From the NCBI GenBank assembly GCA_964247055.1, contig OZ176052.1, positions 9,858,001 to 9,922,000 on the forward strand: a stretch of 64,000 nt of DNA, in the 5' to 3' direction. The notes beneath the pieces are model-generated. The model worked only from the letters and a program-made list of their open reading frames with translations. It ran no database searches and was not told where the DNA came from. The translations under genes were made by a program, and so were the position numbers. This document shows positions 41,501-57,100 of this stretch, piece after piece; within the stretch, counting starts at the first letter, position 1; each line of letters begins with the position of its first letter. Origin of the DNA: Paragordius varius. Taxonomy: Eukaryota > Nematomorpha.

Positions 41501-44500
41501 TTATACTTTTGCTTTAATTATATATGCAAACTAAAAAATGTACTAATTTATGGGTTTAACTTTGTAATATGGTTTCTTAAATTGTATTATTTAACTTTTA
41601 TGTAAATAGTAAAATATCTCAATAATTAATTTTAATTAATATTATTGGGTATATAATTTTGATTTTTTGCTTATTATTCTTAGTTTGATGTCAATCCTGA
41701 ACAAATCTCTGGACAATTGGAAGTTATGCCAAGCCAATGTTTTATACAAAACGCTTTTGTCCAATTTTAATTGGATAGATTCTTGGTCAACTTCAACTCA
41801 TACCGTAATTTGCTAATAACATATATATAATAGTGCATACTATACTACTTATTCAAATTAATTTGTATGGGTGTAGGAAGTTTTGAATATTAAGCATATA
41901 TATGTATATATATATATATACATCTTGTTTTTTTTTGTTTTTTTAACATTTTTTTTATTCAAACAGTGTAAACATTTTTTATATCTACACATAAATATTT
42001 GTTAAACCCATGGCGCTTTCATACAGAGCCCTAAAGATTCCGTAAAAGCCCAAGTTGTATCACAATTACGCCACGTATTCCAAGAATTTATGTCACATTC
42101 TCAAAGGCCTTCAGTCATGGATGAAATGCAAATTGAACAATTTGTATCGCAAATATCACTAAATCCATATCTGAAGCAAACTCTGCTCAGTACAAAAGAT
42201 GAGATTGATTTTAAAGGTACCAAGTTTAGTAAAAAAAATATATATGTATTAACTCTAAAATATTATTTTCTTTTTATCTAAGGGATAAGCGATATAATGT
42301 CAAACATAAGTCATAAAAGGGAAATGGAGTTGGAAACTGAATTTAGCCATATTGAGACCCAATTGGATACGTTCCATAAAACATTGAAGGAAAAACACAA
42401 ATCTGCTTTGAATTTGAACCCTGATGAATTTGAGGATTTGTTAATTAAACACATGGTAAAATTTTGCTATATATAATTTAAATATAATAAATTGGTTAAG
42501 TAGGCATTTAATGTAAATTTTATTGTGTCCATAGGAGTTTGAAGAAACTATGAACAATTTTGAACAAAACATTTTGGCCCTTAAGGATAAAGTCGAGATC
42601 ATAAGCCCATTATCACTGAAAACAACACAAAGACTCGAAGATATAATGAATTACTGGGATTATTTATGGAAAAATTCACATTTATTCGTTGAAAAGTAAT
42701 TTTTTTATTACAAATTTTATAAAAAATATGTTATGTATATTAATTTGCAATACCCCAAATTACTTATATTAACATTTAATTACTACATGTATTCTATTAA
42801 GGTTAAAGTCGTTTGAATTGGAATATTACAAATCTCAACACGCTCATACAGTCGATAAAGACGAACTAGAATTGTCCAAATCAGGTACAAAGCTTATATA
42901 AAATATATAAAAAATTAAAATATGGCCATTTAATGAATAACATTTTTAAAAAAAATATTGGTTGATTAACTTAAAATTAGTTTGAAGTTTGTTTGTTTGA
43001 TTAATTTTCAATCTGAAAACTATGCTACATCTTATTAGATATATAAATAAATTATTTTGTGCATAGAGTTGAATCAAAATTTTTTGGATAAACAATGTCA
43101 AATTAATACAAATATTTGTTGTAATCGCACACTAGATAGTCATTTTATGTATTTATCATGATTTACCTCAATTCAACAAATCTATAATCAATCATATTTT
43201 GTATATTAATTAATACTTTCGTTTGCATTATTTGATCCGTTATGTATACGTTTTACAAATTAATACATTATGATTAATTGCATATATAAATGAAACAATT
43301 CAGATAATGACATAGTCATATCTCAAGAATCTGTCTCAAATGACTTTTCAAATCAAACGTCGGACCAGAGCATTGAAATTGCTAGTAAAACCGATATTTT
43401 AGAAGAAAAAGAAGTATATACCGATTTTAATTTACATTAAATAAATTTAACACCATATTTCTATATGAAAATGTATATTACAACAGAAAAATCAAATTTT
43501 TGTTACCGAAGATGCGTACCATAAAATTGGTCAGCTTTCCGAATCTATTAATAAAGCTCATGCTCAAATAATGTCCAAATTAAATGATTTATCCAAAATA
43601 TCACAGGTACGTTTTGGTTTTGTGAACATATTCTGCTTAAATTGGCGCTTTTGTTGTAAATTAATTTTAAAGTTCCAATTTTATTGCCCTTGTCAAGAAT
43701 AGGTTATTAAAAATAAAATGTTTACCAATCTTTTCCTATAATATATTTATAATCTCTAGACAATTAATGGAGGATGTCCAGATATATCCGATGATTTGTC
43801 AAAATATATACCCTCTATACCTGAGGAATTACGAGTGAGTTTATTTTATTTAAGGATATGTTTTTTTTAGTCTCTTTTCTGTTTCAAAGTTTCTCCTTAT
43901 TTTAATGGGGAAATTGATTTGATATTGATGACAATAACTATACCTCTTGATAATCAGGGTTGAAACTTTTTATTTATTAAAAATTGTTTAGGAATATTAT
44001 CAAATGTGATTTTACTTATTTTCACCAACTATGGATTAGATACACCAAATTTTGGATCAATTAGTTTTTAAATTTTACCAATATTACAATACTTAATTCG
44101 GTTAGACAAAGTTCATACATAAAATGGTTTTCATAATTTATCCATGTGTTATAGCTATTTAACTCTTTTGAATTATTTTCATAGACTCCTGATGGAAAGT
44201 TAATTGACGCATCAATGATTAGCTCTGAAGAATTATATTCCACATTCCTTTCTTACGAACAATCATTGGCAAAAGCGCACCAATTTTATGATGGCACCTT
44301 ATCTAGACTCGAAGACCTTAACAAAGATTTTCAAAACGTTGCTAGGGAAATTGAAAAGAGTCGATATAAATCTGTCATTAAACAACCATTCCCTGATTTG
44401 CCTGACCATTTATTAGCCATAGAAAGAAATGATACGAAAGAAGCTCTTGATGTGTGGAACACAAAATTTATAAAACCTCTCAAGGTAATTTTCCATTAAA

Positions 44501-47500
44501 TGCATTTACATTGACAATCTTTTTTTGATCCTAATAATTTCTTTTGATTTTAGGTTACATCCACTATACTTAATGCAATAACATTGAAGCCATTACAACG
44601 ACATGTTGAATTCATACGGACCAACAATATCTTCAAGGAATATTTACCCAAGTTACCTCAATACATTGCTGAAGTTTTCAATCTTACCGATACAAAACTC
44701 AATGAATATTGTGAAGGTATTTTTTTATCAAAAGATGTGATTGCTATATCTATGAATAATCATAAAATAGATTGTCAATTCATTGTGGATGAGAAAAAAA
44801 TGTGAAAATTTTTACTAAAATCTCGATAGATTTACTCGACATTCATATAACATCCGTTATTATTTTTTATATTTTTTAAACCAAAATTTATATATTAATT
44901 AAAAAATATCTTTTAGAAATTGCGATGATTCTATTTATTTAATACAAATTTTATGGGTACAGTTTAAACGATAAATAAATTTTTCTCAATATAAATTTTT
45001 TATACATTTAGATATCAATGAGTACCTTGAGAAAGCTGAGAAATGTGAAAATAATTTTGTCAAATACTCTGACTTGCTTAATGATATGTCTTTAACAATC
45101 AAAAATGTAGATAATAAATTGATTCGAATTACCAACGAAATAGATAGTTTGCAAAAAAATGATTATGATGAAGTGCCAGTAGATGAATTATTACATGATT
45201 TACAAGTAATTATTTTTGGGATGGCATTATTATTTTTACCCTAAGTTATTGCGCTAAAAATAATTTAAAAGTTATTTTTAATTGGAAATTTTTAAGACAA
45301 ATGTTTTATAAAATTTAAGTTGAAACGGCTATCTAAGTGCAGTGAAACGATGAAAAATTTGAATTTAAAATATGTATTTTTATTCAATAAACTAAACTAC
45401 GACAAATACTTATCAATTGTTTGGTGACATAAAGTAATGGAATAAATGTACCGAAAGCGTATAGATTAGTATAATTTTCTTAAGTTTTTATATCTATCAA
45501 TAATTGATATAATCAATTATATTATGTCATTCACCTAGAAATTACAAAAAGATGCCACACTCCTTGACCGTAACATTGAAAGGGGTAAAGAAATACAAAA
45601 TGTTTTTACGAATCAGTTATGCGACCTTTTAAAACGACAAAAAGTTGATGTGGACGACGTAAAATTATCCACAATAAAACCACTTATGCTTATTGAAACA
45701 CAACATAAAGCATTTAAAACGAACGTTTTGAATGGCATAGAACTTTTACAGGATATGGATAAGATTGCATTAAAAATAAAGGTATATCCAATATGTATGA
45801 TTTAATAGTTTTACACAGGTTTAAAATAAAATTATTACTTTTTTTCAGTGAAAATTAAAGTATGAAAGGAGAGTAGTAATTGTAGACATAGATATTAGTG
45901 AATTTCTTATTTATGTGGTTTTTATTTAAAAGGGCGTAATCTATATTTTATTTGTGAATAAATCATATTAGAATCTTAACTTCTAAGCATAATCTGCCAA
46001 TGTAATTTTTATAGTAGGTCACTGTTAATACCCGTCTCCACCCAAAAAAAATATTTTTCTAAATGAGAAAAATGATTAGTTTTAAACTACGTGGGTTTTT
46101 TTAAGAGTTTTATTTAATTGCTTCAATTTAAATGCAATATTTTATCAAAAAAACACAGTCTCATATCAAACAAATTTCCAAAGAAATGAATACTGTTGGC
46201 GAAAACTTGGAAGCACTCAAAATGCAGGTGGATAATTTATCGAACGATACGGATATTAATGTTGTTCGTACCGATATAAGTGATATGACTGCAAACTTAC
46301 AAAACATTAAAACTTACATTGAAGATTTGAACGAATTTTGTGCTTCATCCTTGCTCTCGTCAAATAAATCAAATAAAAAGGTAAAATTTTTCATAATATA
46401 GATTTGCAATAAAAAAATCAAAGACTGTTTTTTTCTAAATATCATATCTTTATGATTTGGATTATATATGTAAAAGGTTGAAAGATATGGTAATCGACAT
46501 TTTAAATTGAAAATCTATATCTATTAGACATATACTTTACACTTATGTTACATTATCTTTAATTGTATACCCATATATATTTTTTATATATCTATACCTA
46601 GAAAATTGAAGACCTTAGAAAACAGTATTCAGTTAACGAAAAAACGATTGATAAAATTAATGCTAGCCTTTCCCTTGTCGAGAATACGGTCAAAAAATTT
46701 GATGACTCCATATTTGATTTACAAAGCGAGATGGACCATTTGATATCTACCGATAAAAATGATTTTAATTTATCACATTATCATTGGCAAACAAAGGATT
46801 GTACTTCCGATCTTTTAAATGCCACCCAAATCCCGGATTTCTCTAAAGATTTTATAGTAAAAAAATTATCCGCTAATTTTGAATTACTTCCTACTATATT
46901 ATTACATAATTAGTAGACGATAATAAAAGTTATATGCTCAGTTAAGGGAGGGTCAGTTTTTTAAATGTATTCAAATTAATCGATTTGTGGTGTCAATAAC
47001 ATAACAAAACTTTTATTGGTGGTAAATACACTTTCTTTAGTTTTTATTTTATGAATATTATTTTTTTATACATTGAAAAAGATAATACCATGTATCAAAA
47101 ATTTGATTATAGTTTAGTTTATAATATAATTCAATTTTTCAATTCAAATTTAATCATATTTGAAGCTAAAACTAACTTTTTATACCATTTTATATTATAG
47201 TCTTACAACTCTGAGTCAGTTAAACCATTGTTGAGGTCCGCCCAACAATTATTATACGATTATGAAAATTTGGATGATATATTGGATGAGAGTGTGAGGC
47301 ATATTGACCAAAGCAAAATACTTGATGACAACGATCTAATAAACGTCAAAAAGTTATGTCAAAAAAGATTGGCTGACAAAATCAAAAATTTACAGGATAC
47401 CAATGCAAAGTAAATGATCAATAATTATTGTAAATGAGATAGTTTTTAATAAAATCATATATTTTAACCAAATAATTGTGGCTTTAAACAAATTTTTAAT

Positions 47501-48116
47501 TATACAAACAATATAAATAGAATAATTGTGTTGTGCTGTTACTAAAATATAAATGAAAAAAATATGGTTAATTTCTAAAATTATTTTTTTAATTTTAAGT
47601 GGGCTTTGTTTATTTCATTTATGGCTATTTATTTCCTTTAATATAAATTATATTAATATAAGTGTGATAAATTTGTATATATTGCCCATAATTTCAATTA
47701 AGTCTTATCTCGGTTAAAATTTACCTTATTTAAGTAAAAATATGATTTCTTTTTGAAACGAATCTTAATAAAGTCGCGCATATTTAACAACTGGATAATA
47801 CCATTATATAATTAACATTAACAATTGTATATATTTACCATTTACATTTCAAATTCACCCTCGAACAATTCAAATTTACCCTAAAAATAAATTATGTGTT
47901 GTTGAACTAATATAACTCTTTAATTATATGAAATATATCTTTATGGCATAGTTTTTTATTTTTTCAGTTTTACTTTATTTAAAACTAAATTTTTATTTTT
48001 TAAAAATATATTAAAATATAGGTAATTTTTTATCTCAAAAAACATATATTTTATTTAAGGGTGAATTGAATTCTAGGGTGAATTTGAATTGTTCGAGGGT
48101 GAATTTGAATTGTAAA

Positions 48117-48180
<64 letters not shown>

Positions 48181-51100
48181 TAATTGATCTGCTGAAAAAA
48201 AACCATTTTAGAGTTAATCAAATGTCAAATGATATTGTCGCCACAATAAACGCTTACGAAACGAATCAAACGCAATCCTTTAATCTTTTGGTTGATTTTC
48301 AAAATGAATATCAGAACCTTAGAGATAAGGCATCTACCATCCTAGTTTTAGATAATGATGATAATGAAATAACATCCAAAGATACTAAACTTAATGTCGA
48401 AAAAATATTCAACACTGAAGGTAAAATTAGTTTTTAATTACAGTATGAGTAAGTAATTGCTAGAAAGTTATTAGTTATTGCCAAATAGCATATACAACAA
48501 ATGGCGGTATTATTTACATATAGTTATTTTTTCACTTTTTACTATTATTAACCAATAATAATTCCATTTGCTGCATATGCTATTTGGCAATAATTAATAA
48601 CTTTCTAGCAATATATACTTACTCATACTGTATTTTGAACTTTAAGGTTTTTTATAATAACTTGCATCTTATTCATGAATATTTTGTTTTAGATGATATC
48701 ATGACTGCTAGCAATGGTTGCGCGCTTTACAAAACATATATTAATGATATGGCCGTTTTGGTTAAATCAGGGACAAAAGAAATGAAGGATGTTATAAAAA
48801 AATTACAGGATTTGCAGTTTAGTATCAAACAACAGGTATTAATAATTGGCATTCCTATAAAAAATGATAGTTCTTGTGTAACATAATTTATCGATTTTTG
48901 GTTCAAAGCTTTTTTTCAAAATTCTGATTTCCATTATATGGGCTAAATAAAATTATTTTTTTTAGAAATAAAATTTAACAAACCACCAATTACTCTAGCT
49001 GGACAGCGTTTCCACATAATTTTTAAAATATATGATTAACTTGTTGATTTTTAATATATCATAAGAAATCAACCCTTTGAAATTTAAAATTATTTGTCAT
49101 TTATGATTAATCAGAGATTCCCACATAATCTTCAAAATGATATCCATTCATTGACTTGCAAAAGTGAAGCTCTACTAAACTTATGTCAAAATTTTAATGA
49201 AACCAAAATGCCTGATATAATCGGCTACGTTGATCAATGTGTTAAATCAACACTATCGTTGTTAAACTTTTTTCAACAATGTAGCAATGTTTTGGACAAA
49301 AATGATTCCGCATCTAAATACTCTAAATCCGATATAAACGAAATTAAGGTTTTTTTATTTATTTTTAATAATATACAGTAGCGTATGGAATAAAAAAATT
49401 TGGTCATAATTAATTAAACAGAATTAATGTTAAAAATAACTAAAAAATGAGTTTAATTGCAACCATTTGTTGTTTTTACCATATGCCACCGTAATTTATA
49501 TGATTTTTTCCGATTTTTTAATTTCACTTTTTTGCAGTATTTGCAACAAACCATGATTGAACTAAGAGAAAGTTCGCTTTCAACATTTCTTTCAGCAAAT
49601 TATGCCTTAGTTGATATATTTGGTGGTGACACATACACTGGTACGTTCCTTAATTCCGCATGCCAAAGATATCAAAAGGAAATGGATCAAATTGAAAAGA
49701 AGATTAACACCGCTTTGGAAACTATAAAGCAAAGTGCAACGCAAAATGAACAAATTGAAGAGATTATTAAGTATTGTTTTGGTTATATAAATTACATCAA
49801 AACGTTTTTTCTTTTTATTAAATGTTATTTTCTCCAGATCTGTAAATAGCTGGTTACATTCTGCCGTTTTACCTAAATTACAACATCAACTTAATCCATT
49901 GTTGGAACCTTTGAACTCACACTTAAACAAACTTCGGGTAAATAATTTAGTTATGAATTAACTTAGACTTTGCCTAAATATGTAAACATTTAACTTTTTT
50001 ATAGCCACTTCACAATGCTGAATTATTGAATAATGGAATATTTTGTTATAAATCATATATATTTGATGTAGAGTATCAAAACGATTTTCCCCGAAAAGGG
50101 TCAGTTACTCCGATCGATTTTAGAATCCAGTGAACAGGATAATTGTAAAGACGGTAATTATATTTATTTTATTTTTATATTTTGCTAAATATGGTGAATG
50201 AAAATAATTAATTTATATGGAAAAAATATCTATAAAAAATAAATAGATATTCTTTTGAATGTTCAAAATCTCTTGAATGATTTGGAAAAGGCCGAAACTT
50301 CCTTGGACAATACCATTTTCCGAATCGAATCAATTAATCTACCGCGGGCGGAAGCATTCAATCGAAATCGAGAAGGACTCAATAAATATTTGCATGAAGT
50401 TGAAACTAAACTAGATAACTTTAATAACAATAAACCACCAAATGATAATGTTACTGTAGAAAATTTACCTAAAAACTTGGGTGATATAAAGGTAAAATAT
50501 CTAGCAATGATTTTGATTGTGGGAAATAAAATTTTATGTGAAATCAATTTTCAAAATATAATTCTTATAATAATAGTAAAATGTGCACTGTTCATTAAAG
50601 TTATTTATCCACGTGTATAAATATATATATGATAGAAATTGGAAAAAGAATGCGAGCACAAGGCAAAACTTTTGGAACAATTAAGCACATATGTAGACTT
50701 TGTAAAAGGTGAAAATAAAGGTAAATTACATAATTTTATTCAAAATAAAAAAAATGCTTCATCTATATACATTTTTATTTTTTTTATTCAAGGCTCCGAT
50801 GATGGAATTGCTTTGGAAATGATTGATTTATTGGAGAGTCTTGTAAAACAAGATACTGCGCGTTACAAATCTTGCCTGAAAAATTTTGAATCCATTTCTC
50901 AGCGTTTAGAGACCAACGATCAAACTGCTCAACATATATTCCAAGAGCTACAACAGCTTAAGCAATGGTTTATAGATGCTAACGGATATTTATCATTAAT
51001 TGATCCAAGTATATAAGCGTGATGATTATTAAATTTTTCTTATATTCCAAGGAGGAGGGACTTGGCAAAAGATTAAAATTATTTTGCATTTAAAATGGAA

Positions 51101-54100
51101 ATGTTACAACGAATATTTTTAGCCATTTCTGAAAAAATGTCATTATATATTTTAGATATGATTTATAAAGGAAAAAATATTTATTCAAAAACTTTGCCAA
51201 TTATATTTTATTATGAGTGTTGAGAAATTTAAGAGATAAGTAATATTTATGTGAATAAATAATAACCATGTCATAATTTTTGAGGGCTTAAACATCATTA
51301 AGTAACATTAAACATATGTAAATGCAAAAAAAATATTTTAAATGATCATCTTTTTATCGTAAATTTAGATAATCCACCTCTGGATAAAGACTCGAATCAA
51401 TACAGTGAAGTGTCAACTGAAGATTCCACTAGTACAGCATTATACCTTCTTGATCCTGATGCCGTGCAAAATAGATTGGAAAATTTAAAGTTGTTGGATA
51501 CGGATTTTCAATCACAAAATGTAATTTTTTTTAGTTTTCTTTCTTTCCTCTAAAAGGTGATAAAATTTTGTGATTTATAAATCTAAAACATCTTCTTTTT
51601 TCATAGTTAATATTGAAAAATATTCAAAACGATTTGCAAAAGTTGGAACGTGAATGTCCAAACACTTTTACTTTCAAACTTGACAGCTTGGATGGGTATT
51701 TTTTAAACCTTATATCATTACTGGTTTATATGGTAAAAATTTAAAATAATATTTATTAACCTTTTAAATAAAAGGCCGTTAATTTACCGATTTAATTTTA
51801 AAATAATGTTTAAAATTTAAAACATTTTACATAACCTGAAGATTGTGGAATATGACTAGATTCTTAAATGGCTCTTGTCAAAAAAACTACTTTTTTATTT
51901 TACTTTCAAAAAAATCTATTTAATATTTTAAACTTAATTCTTTAGCGATACTACCACCCCAGGTACTAGTAACATTGAAAAACTCCATGAAAATTATGAA
52001 GCGGTTAAATTACTTGCCATTCAAACCGCTGCGAAATGTCATGAACGTATAACGCTTTACCGAAAATTGGTGCCTTTACTGACCGATTTTGTTGGGACCT
52101 ACGATAATCTCGTGGCTTGGATGGATGAATTTGAAGCGCTTATGGAACAATGCCAATACCTATGCGATGAAAAACTAAGGATTGAAAAATCCTTTCAAAC
52201 CAATTACAATGATGATGTTGAAGTGATGACAGTAGAAGAGGAAATGAGTCAAATTGTTGGACAAATAAGAGAGAAATTGATGGTAAAATATGTTTTAGTT
52301 ATCATGTTTGGTATTTTTATCTGGATTATTAATTATTATATTGGGTCTAAATCAACAAAAATACCATCATAAAATTTATTTAAAACAAATAATATAGCTC
52401 AGTCTTAAAAATACGTATAAATACTTTTTAGAAGCTTTGAATCACAATTTATACAATTTTATTTGATATTTTGAATAATTGGGTTAGTTTCTTATCAAAA
52501 AACCGAAATCTTACATTCAAAGGAAAATTTTAAAAATTAATTTTTCCAGAATTATATTCATAATACATAATTTTTATGGCAGGCCCTAAAACAGCATAAT
52601 ATTGGTAACAAAGAACGTGACGCAGAACGCCTTGAAAAACATTCCCAATCAATCTTGGCCATATCAAAATCTATTTTTGCTTACAGTTGTCAGTCAGACA
52701 AAAATACTGATAAAAATGAATCTACATATGATGATCACATAAGCGATAACATAGATTCAAAGCAGAACCCTGTGGAAAAACATTTGACAGAATTAATTCG
52801 AGACTTTAGAGCTCGGTTTAATGATTGTTCCCAAGCTCAGACTTTACTACTCGGCTCCATGAATGATGCTTTAAAAAATTGGCATAAAGAAAAAAATAGT
52901 TCACGAAAGTAATTTTTGGTTAACCAATAAACATTTATGCTGATTTTCTTAAAAATTTATATATTGTTTTAAAATGAATTTATTTTGAAAATTGTTAAAT
53001 GGTGTTTTAAATTATCTCTCTCTCTAATAAAGAATTTCATTAAACAATTGTCTATGTTAATATATTATATTTAATTCCAAATAAGTTTAAATCTTGAGAT
53101 CTTCACTATTTTTCCATATCTATTGTTGAGCATTAATCTGTAATTTTCGGAATATCTGATACTCAATAAATCAACATAATTTTTCATTTTTATATTTATT
53201 TTTTTTTCATAATTTATCAATTGTCTATGTTGTATATATGTTTGTTTTAGTGATCTGAGTAGTATAAAAGATTTTACAAATAATCTCAAATTCCAATCTA
53301 CATCAACTCCTGAACACCAAACCTTGCATAAAAGAATGCATAATGAATTATTGCATGCATCACAAAGCACACTTTCCCAAATCGAAGAAGACGAGTAATG
53401 CTTTTTTTATATTTTTTTCTCCAAAAATTTTTAACAAAATTTGTAAAATGGCAATAAAACTTGAATTTTAAAGATATAAACATAAATTTCATACTTTATT
53501 TTTTGGAATTTATGATTTTTTCACTATTTAAACTTTTTAATGTTTAGAGTGTAAATTCATTGTAATTTTGGTTGAAATTGTACCATATGTATGTATATTG
53601 CCTTTGATTAAAATATTATATTATTCTTTCATCGGGCCTTCGTTTTTGATTATGTAACAATGAAATATTTTGTAGTAACCTAAATGTTGATTATTATTTT
53701 TATATTATATACATATTAAAAAACTATAAAATAGATTTCATTCCACAAGCAACAAGCTGGAAAATCTTCTGTATGAAATTGCACAAATGGCAGAAAAGTT
53801 GGCTCAAGCAGAACCAATATCCTGTTTTCCTGACAAGATTAAGGCGCAAATCAATGAAAATGCTCAAATGGTTCAAGGTTGTTGTTTTTTTTCAAATCTA
53901 TTTTAATTTTATTTTACTAAAAGAGTAAAATAGCTAACAATTGAAATATAAGGCAAAAATGAAAAACAAAACTTTTAGCTCTTTAATTACAAAAGAAGCC
54001 GTCAACTAAAAAATTGCTAGTTGTGATAGTTAAATATAAAACCGTATATTAGTAATCTTTAATTTTACTATATAACCTATATGATTATAAATTTAAAATG

Positions 54101-57100
54101 TTGTGAAAGTTTTTCCCCATATTTTAATTTCTCCTTTATATATATTTTACATAAGGAAATATTTTTGATTTTAAACTTTATATAAATTATGATTTTTACT
54201 TTTCGAATTTTACGCCTTAAATTTTTAATTTTTCCAATTTTCAGCTACTTCCCAAAAGTTATTGGCTTACACAACTGTCAAAGATAAAGCATCTACCCTT
54301 TTGAATCCAACCGTCACCCCAGTCACTCACATAAATCCACAAAACATTAGAGGTTTTTATAGTTTTATTAATGTAAATTAATTGTTTTTTTGCAGTAAAC
54401 TATTTAAACAAAACGTAAAAACAAACACATCGACAGCCATACTTGGTATAAACCTTTCTACCTAAACTATATAATTATTATTTTATTACATAATTGAGGG
54501 TATACCAATTTACATCTAAACGATGCTATATATTTAAAAAAGTATGGCTGGAAATTTTTTATAAAATATTTGTCCTCTTTAGAATTTTCATTTTTACATT
54601 ATTTATATATCTGTAGATTTGGCAGAAAAGTTGGAGAAATTAGATGAAATTTGGCAAGCACTGACAAGTACTATGGATAGCCGAGGACGAGCCCTTCAAG
54701 ACACGTTTGAGTTATCAACCAAATTTTGGGAGGATATATTTTCTCTTTTCGCCACACTAAAAGACATTCAAGATTCGTTGAAAGCTATTGATGATGATGG
54801 TAATGGTACAAGGGATTCGGGAGGATCACCTTTGACCATTTCAGTGGATTTGATGCAGGAACAAAAGGAAGAAATATTGGTTTACAAAAGAATATACTGT
54901 TGTGAAATGCTTGTTTCTTTTAATTAGACAATAAAAATTGAAATTAGATAGATGAAATGTAAAATCATAAAGATAAGTATATTTACAAAGATAACTCCCA
55001 CGTTTTTAAAAATTGATATTTATTTTATAATTTATCGTTTTGAATTGTATGAAAGAAATAAAAGCGTAAATTTTAATATACTTAAAGGTATAATTCGGAA
55101 TGTAATTATGTAATTTGTGTGCGAAAATCAAGGTATCAAAAGTTGTTTTTTAAAAAAAAATATATTTAAGTTTTTACGTTTAGTCTGTAAAATTTCATTT
55201 TTTACTGCAATTATGTGAAGAGAGCAATGATCGAACATAATTAAAACATGAAGTTTCGATTATTGCCGGTTATCGAACCTAAAATTAAAACAAAAATCAT
55301 AAACTCATGTTTTAAATAAATTCAAATTTTACAGAATTCACATAATTCCAATTAATTCAATGCAATAATATTTTATTTTTATTACTAAGAGCTAACATTC
55401 TCAAAAATTATAATTTAGCATATATAATAGGTGAACATTTTTCATATTTTATAGGCATTGAAAGAGGAACTTGAATGCGTAATCGCCCCCGAAATAAGTC
55501 AATGTAAGGAAACGGGTGTTGAGTTGCTTGAATTGACCCAAGATGACAAAGACTCTGAACTATTGGATAATGGTATATCATTTTATTTCATTTTTACAGT
55601 AAAACTTAAAATATACGGACAAGATGTAAAAACTAAAAAACATTTTTTATAAAAGGTCCTAATTTTTAAATCTTGACCTTTTAATATAACTTATCGCTTT
55701 GGGTCGCAAAATAAGAAAATGTAAATTGGTTATACACAATAATATATATTTTAAAATTGTAATTATATAGCTATAGGTAAAATCAGGATTAAAAAGGTAT
55801 GGTTGTCTTTTTGAAAAATAATAATTTTAATTTTAACGTTTGTTTATTTTCAATTAAAGTGTTATTAATATTTTACCAAGGTCCCGTATATATGGAGTAA
55901 ATTACATTTATACAGACAAAACGTAAAAAGACAAATATTTTTTCTTAAAGACACCCAACCTGGTAAACCTCAATTCTAGAGGTATATAACCTAAATGATT
56001 ACGATTGTGAATTAGACTGTTACTATATTACATCTTCCATATTAGCAACCAAAAGCCATAAGTTTTGTTAAATAAAAAATTAATGATTAATACAAAATAT
56101 ATAGATCGTGCAGAATTAGCCAGGAGTCTCGATGAATTGGATCTAGCTTTCAATAAAACCCTGCGAAACGTAAAAGAAAAAGAAGTCTCGCTAGAACGTG
56201 ATTTAGAACGTAACTTGAAATTGCACGAACTGATTGGCGATATTCAACAAGCTTTGGATGAAGCTGAAAATGGTATATATATTATATAACGCATTTTTAG
56301 AAATTTAGATTTAATTTATTTTTTTGCTAATTTGCGATGACTGCCTCTCATCATATTTTTTACGATTTCTTGGTTTTTAAGATATAACTGCTAAAAATTG
56401 TTTCGTATATTCCAATTTTATTGGCTGAAATTATAAGTCAAATAACCAAGAACAAAAAATATTAAGTTTTATCACTTATTTTACTTCTTTTTTTTAACAA
56501 TAATTTCTTCATGATTCGCATAAATTATTTTGAGCATAAAATTATATAAAAATGTTGTAAGGCTTAACACTAATGAATTTGCAGGATAAATATTTGCCAT
56601 ATCATGTAATGGTATAGTAGGCAATGCGCCTTCCTACACTGTTCAATCAAAATTTCACGATTATTTACAAAATATTTCATCCAAAATTGGGCTTAAATTA
56701 AATTAAAAAAACACAAATATTATCTAAGCAGCCCGCGAAAACATATGTATTGGATATCCCTGCTCTAAACTTTTATTTTTTATTATATAATGGTATTAAA
56801 CATTTTAGAGCTAACAGTTATGGACCAAGAAGATACTGCATTGAATCAAACGAATAATTCTCACCTCGCCGATAATGAATGCGACAAAAAGACACATTTT
56901 GGCCTAGAATTATTGGAACAAAAGGAACATCAACTTAAACAAATCAAACAAATTTTAGATCCACACGCTTTTACCATGCAACAAATCAATAATTTAGGGA
57001 ATGAAATGATACGTGATGGACATAGTATGTTTTATAGGATTTTTATTGTTTGACATTATGTATTTATCCATAAAAAGAAAAGGGCTCTAAAAAAGGATTA

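Larger units (their letters stand above)
47201..54352 (+). other. Spectraplakin rod, middle visible part (exons 37-53)
   Basis: Exons 47201-47409, 48212-48420, 48693-48835, 49115-49348, 49538-49770, 49838-49937, 50072-50153, 50247-50491, 50636-50720, 50793-51008, 51369-51520, 51607-51695, 51946-52282, 52583-52908, 53251-53394, 53735-53877 and 54245-54352 (about 1018 codons). All are charged, Leu/Lys/Glu-rich and helix-forming. Spectrin-repeat cues are weak but recurrent, for example [17 protein letters not shown] and [18 protein letters not shown]. Individual repeats cannot be delimited by eye. Confidence 0.83.
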
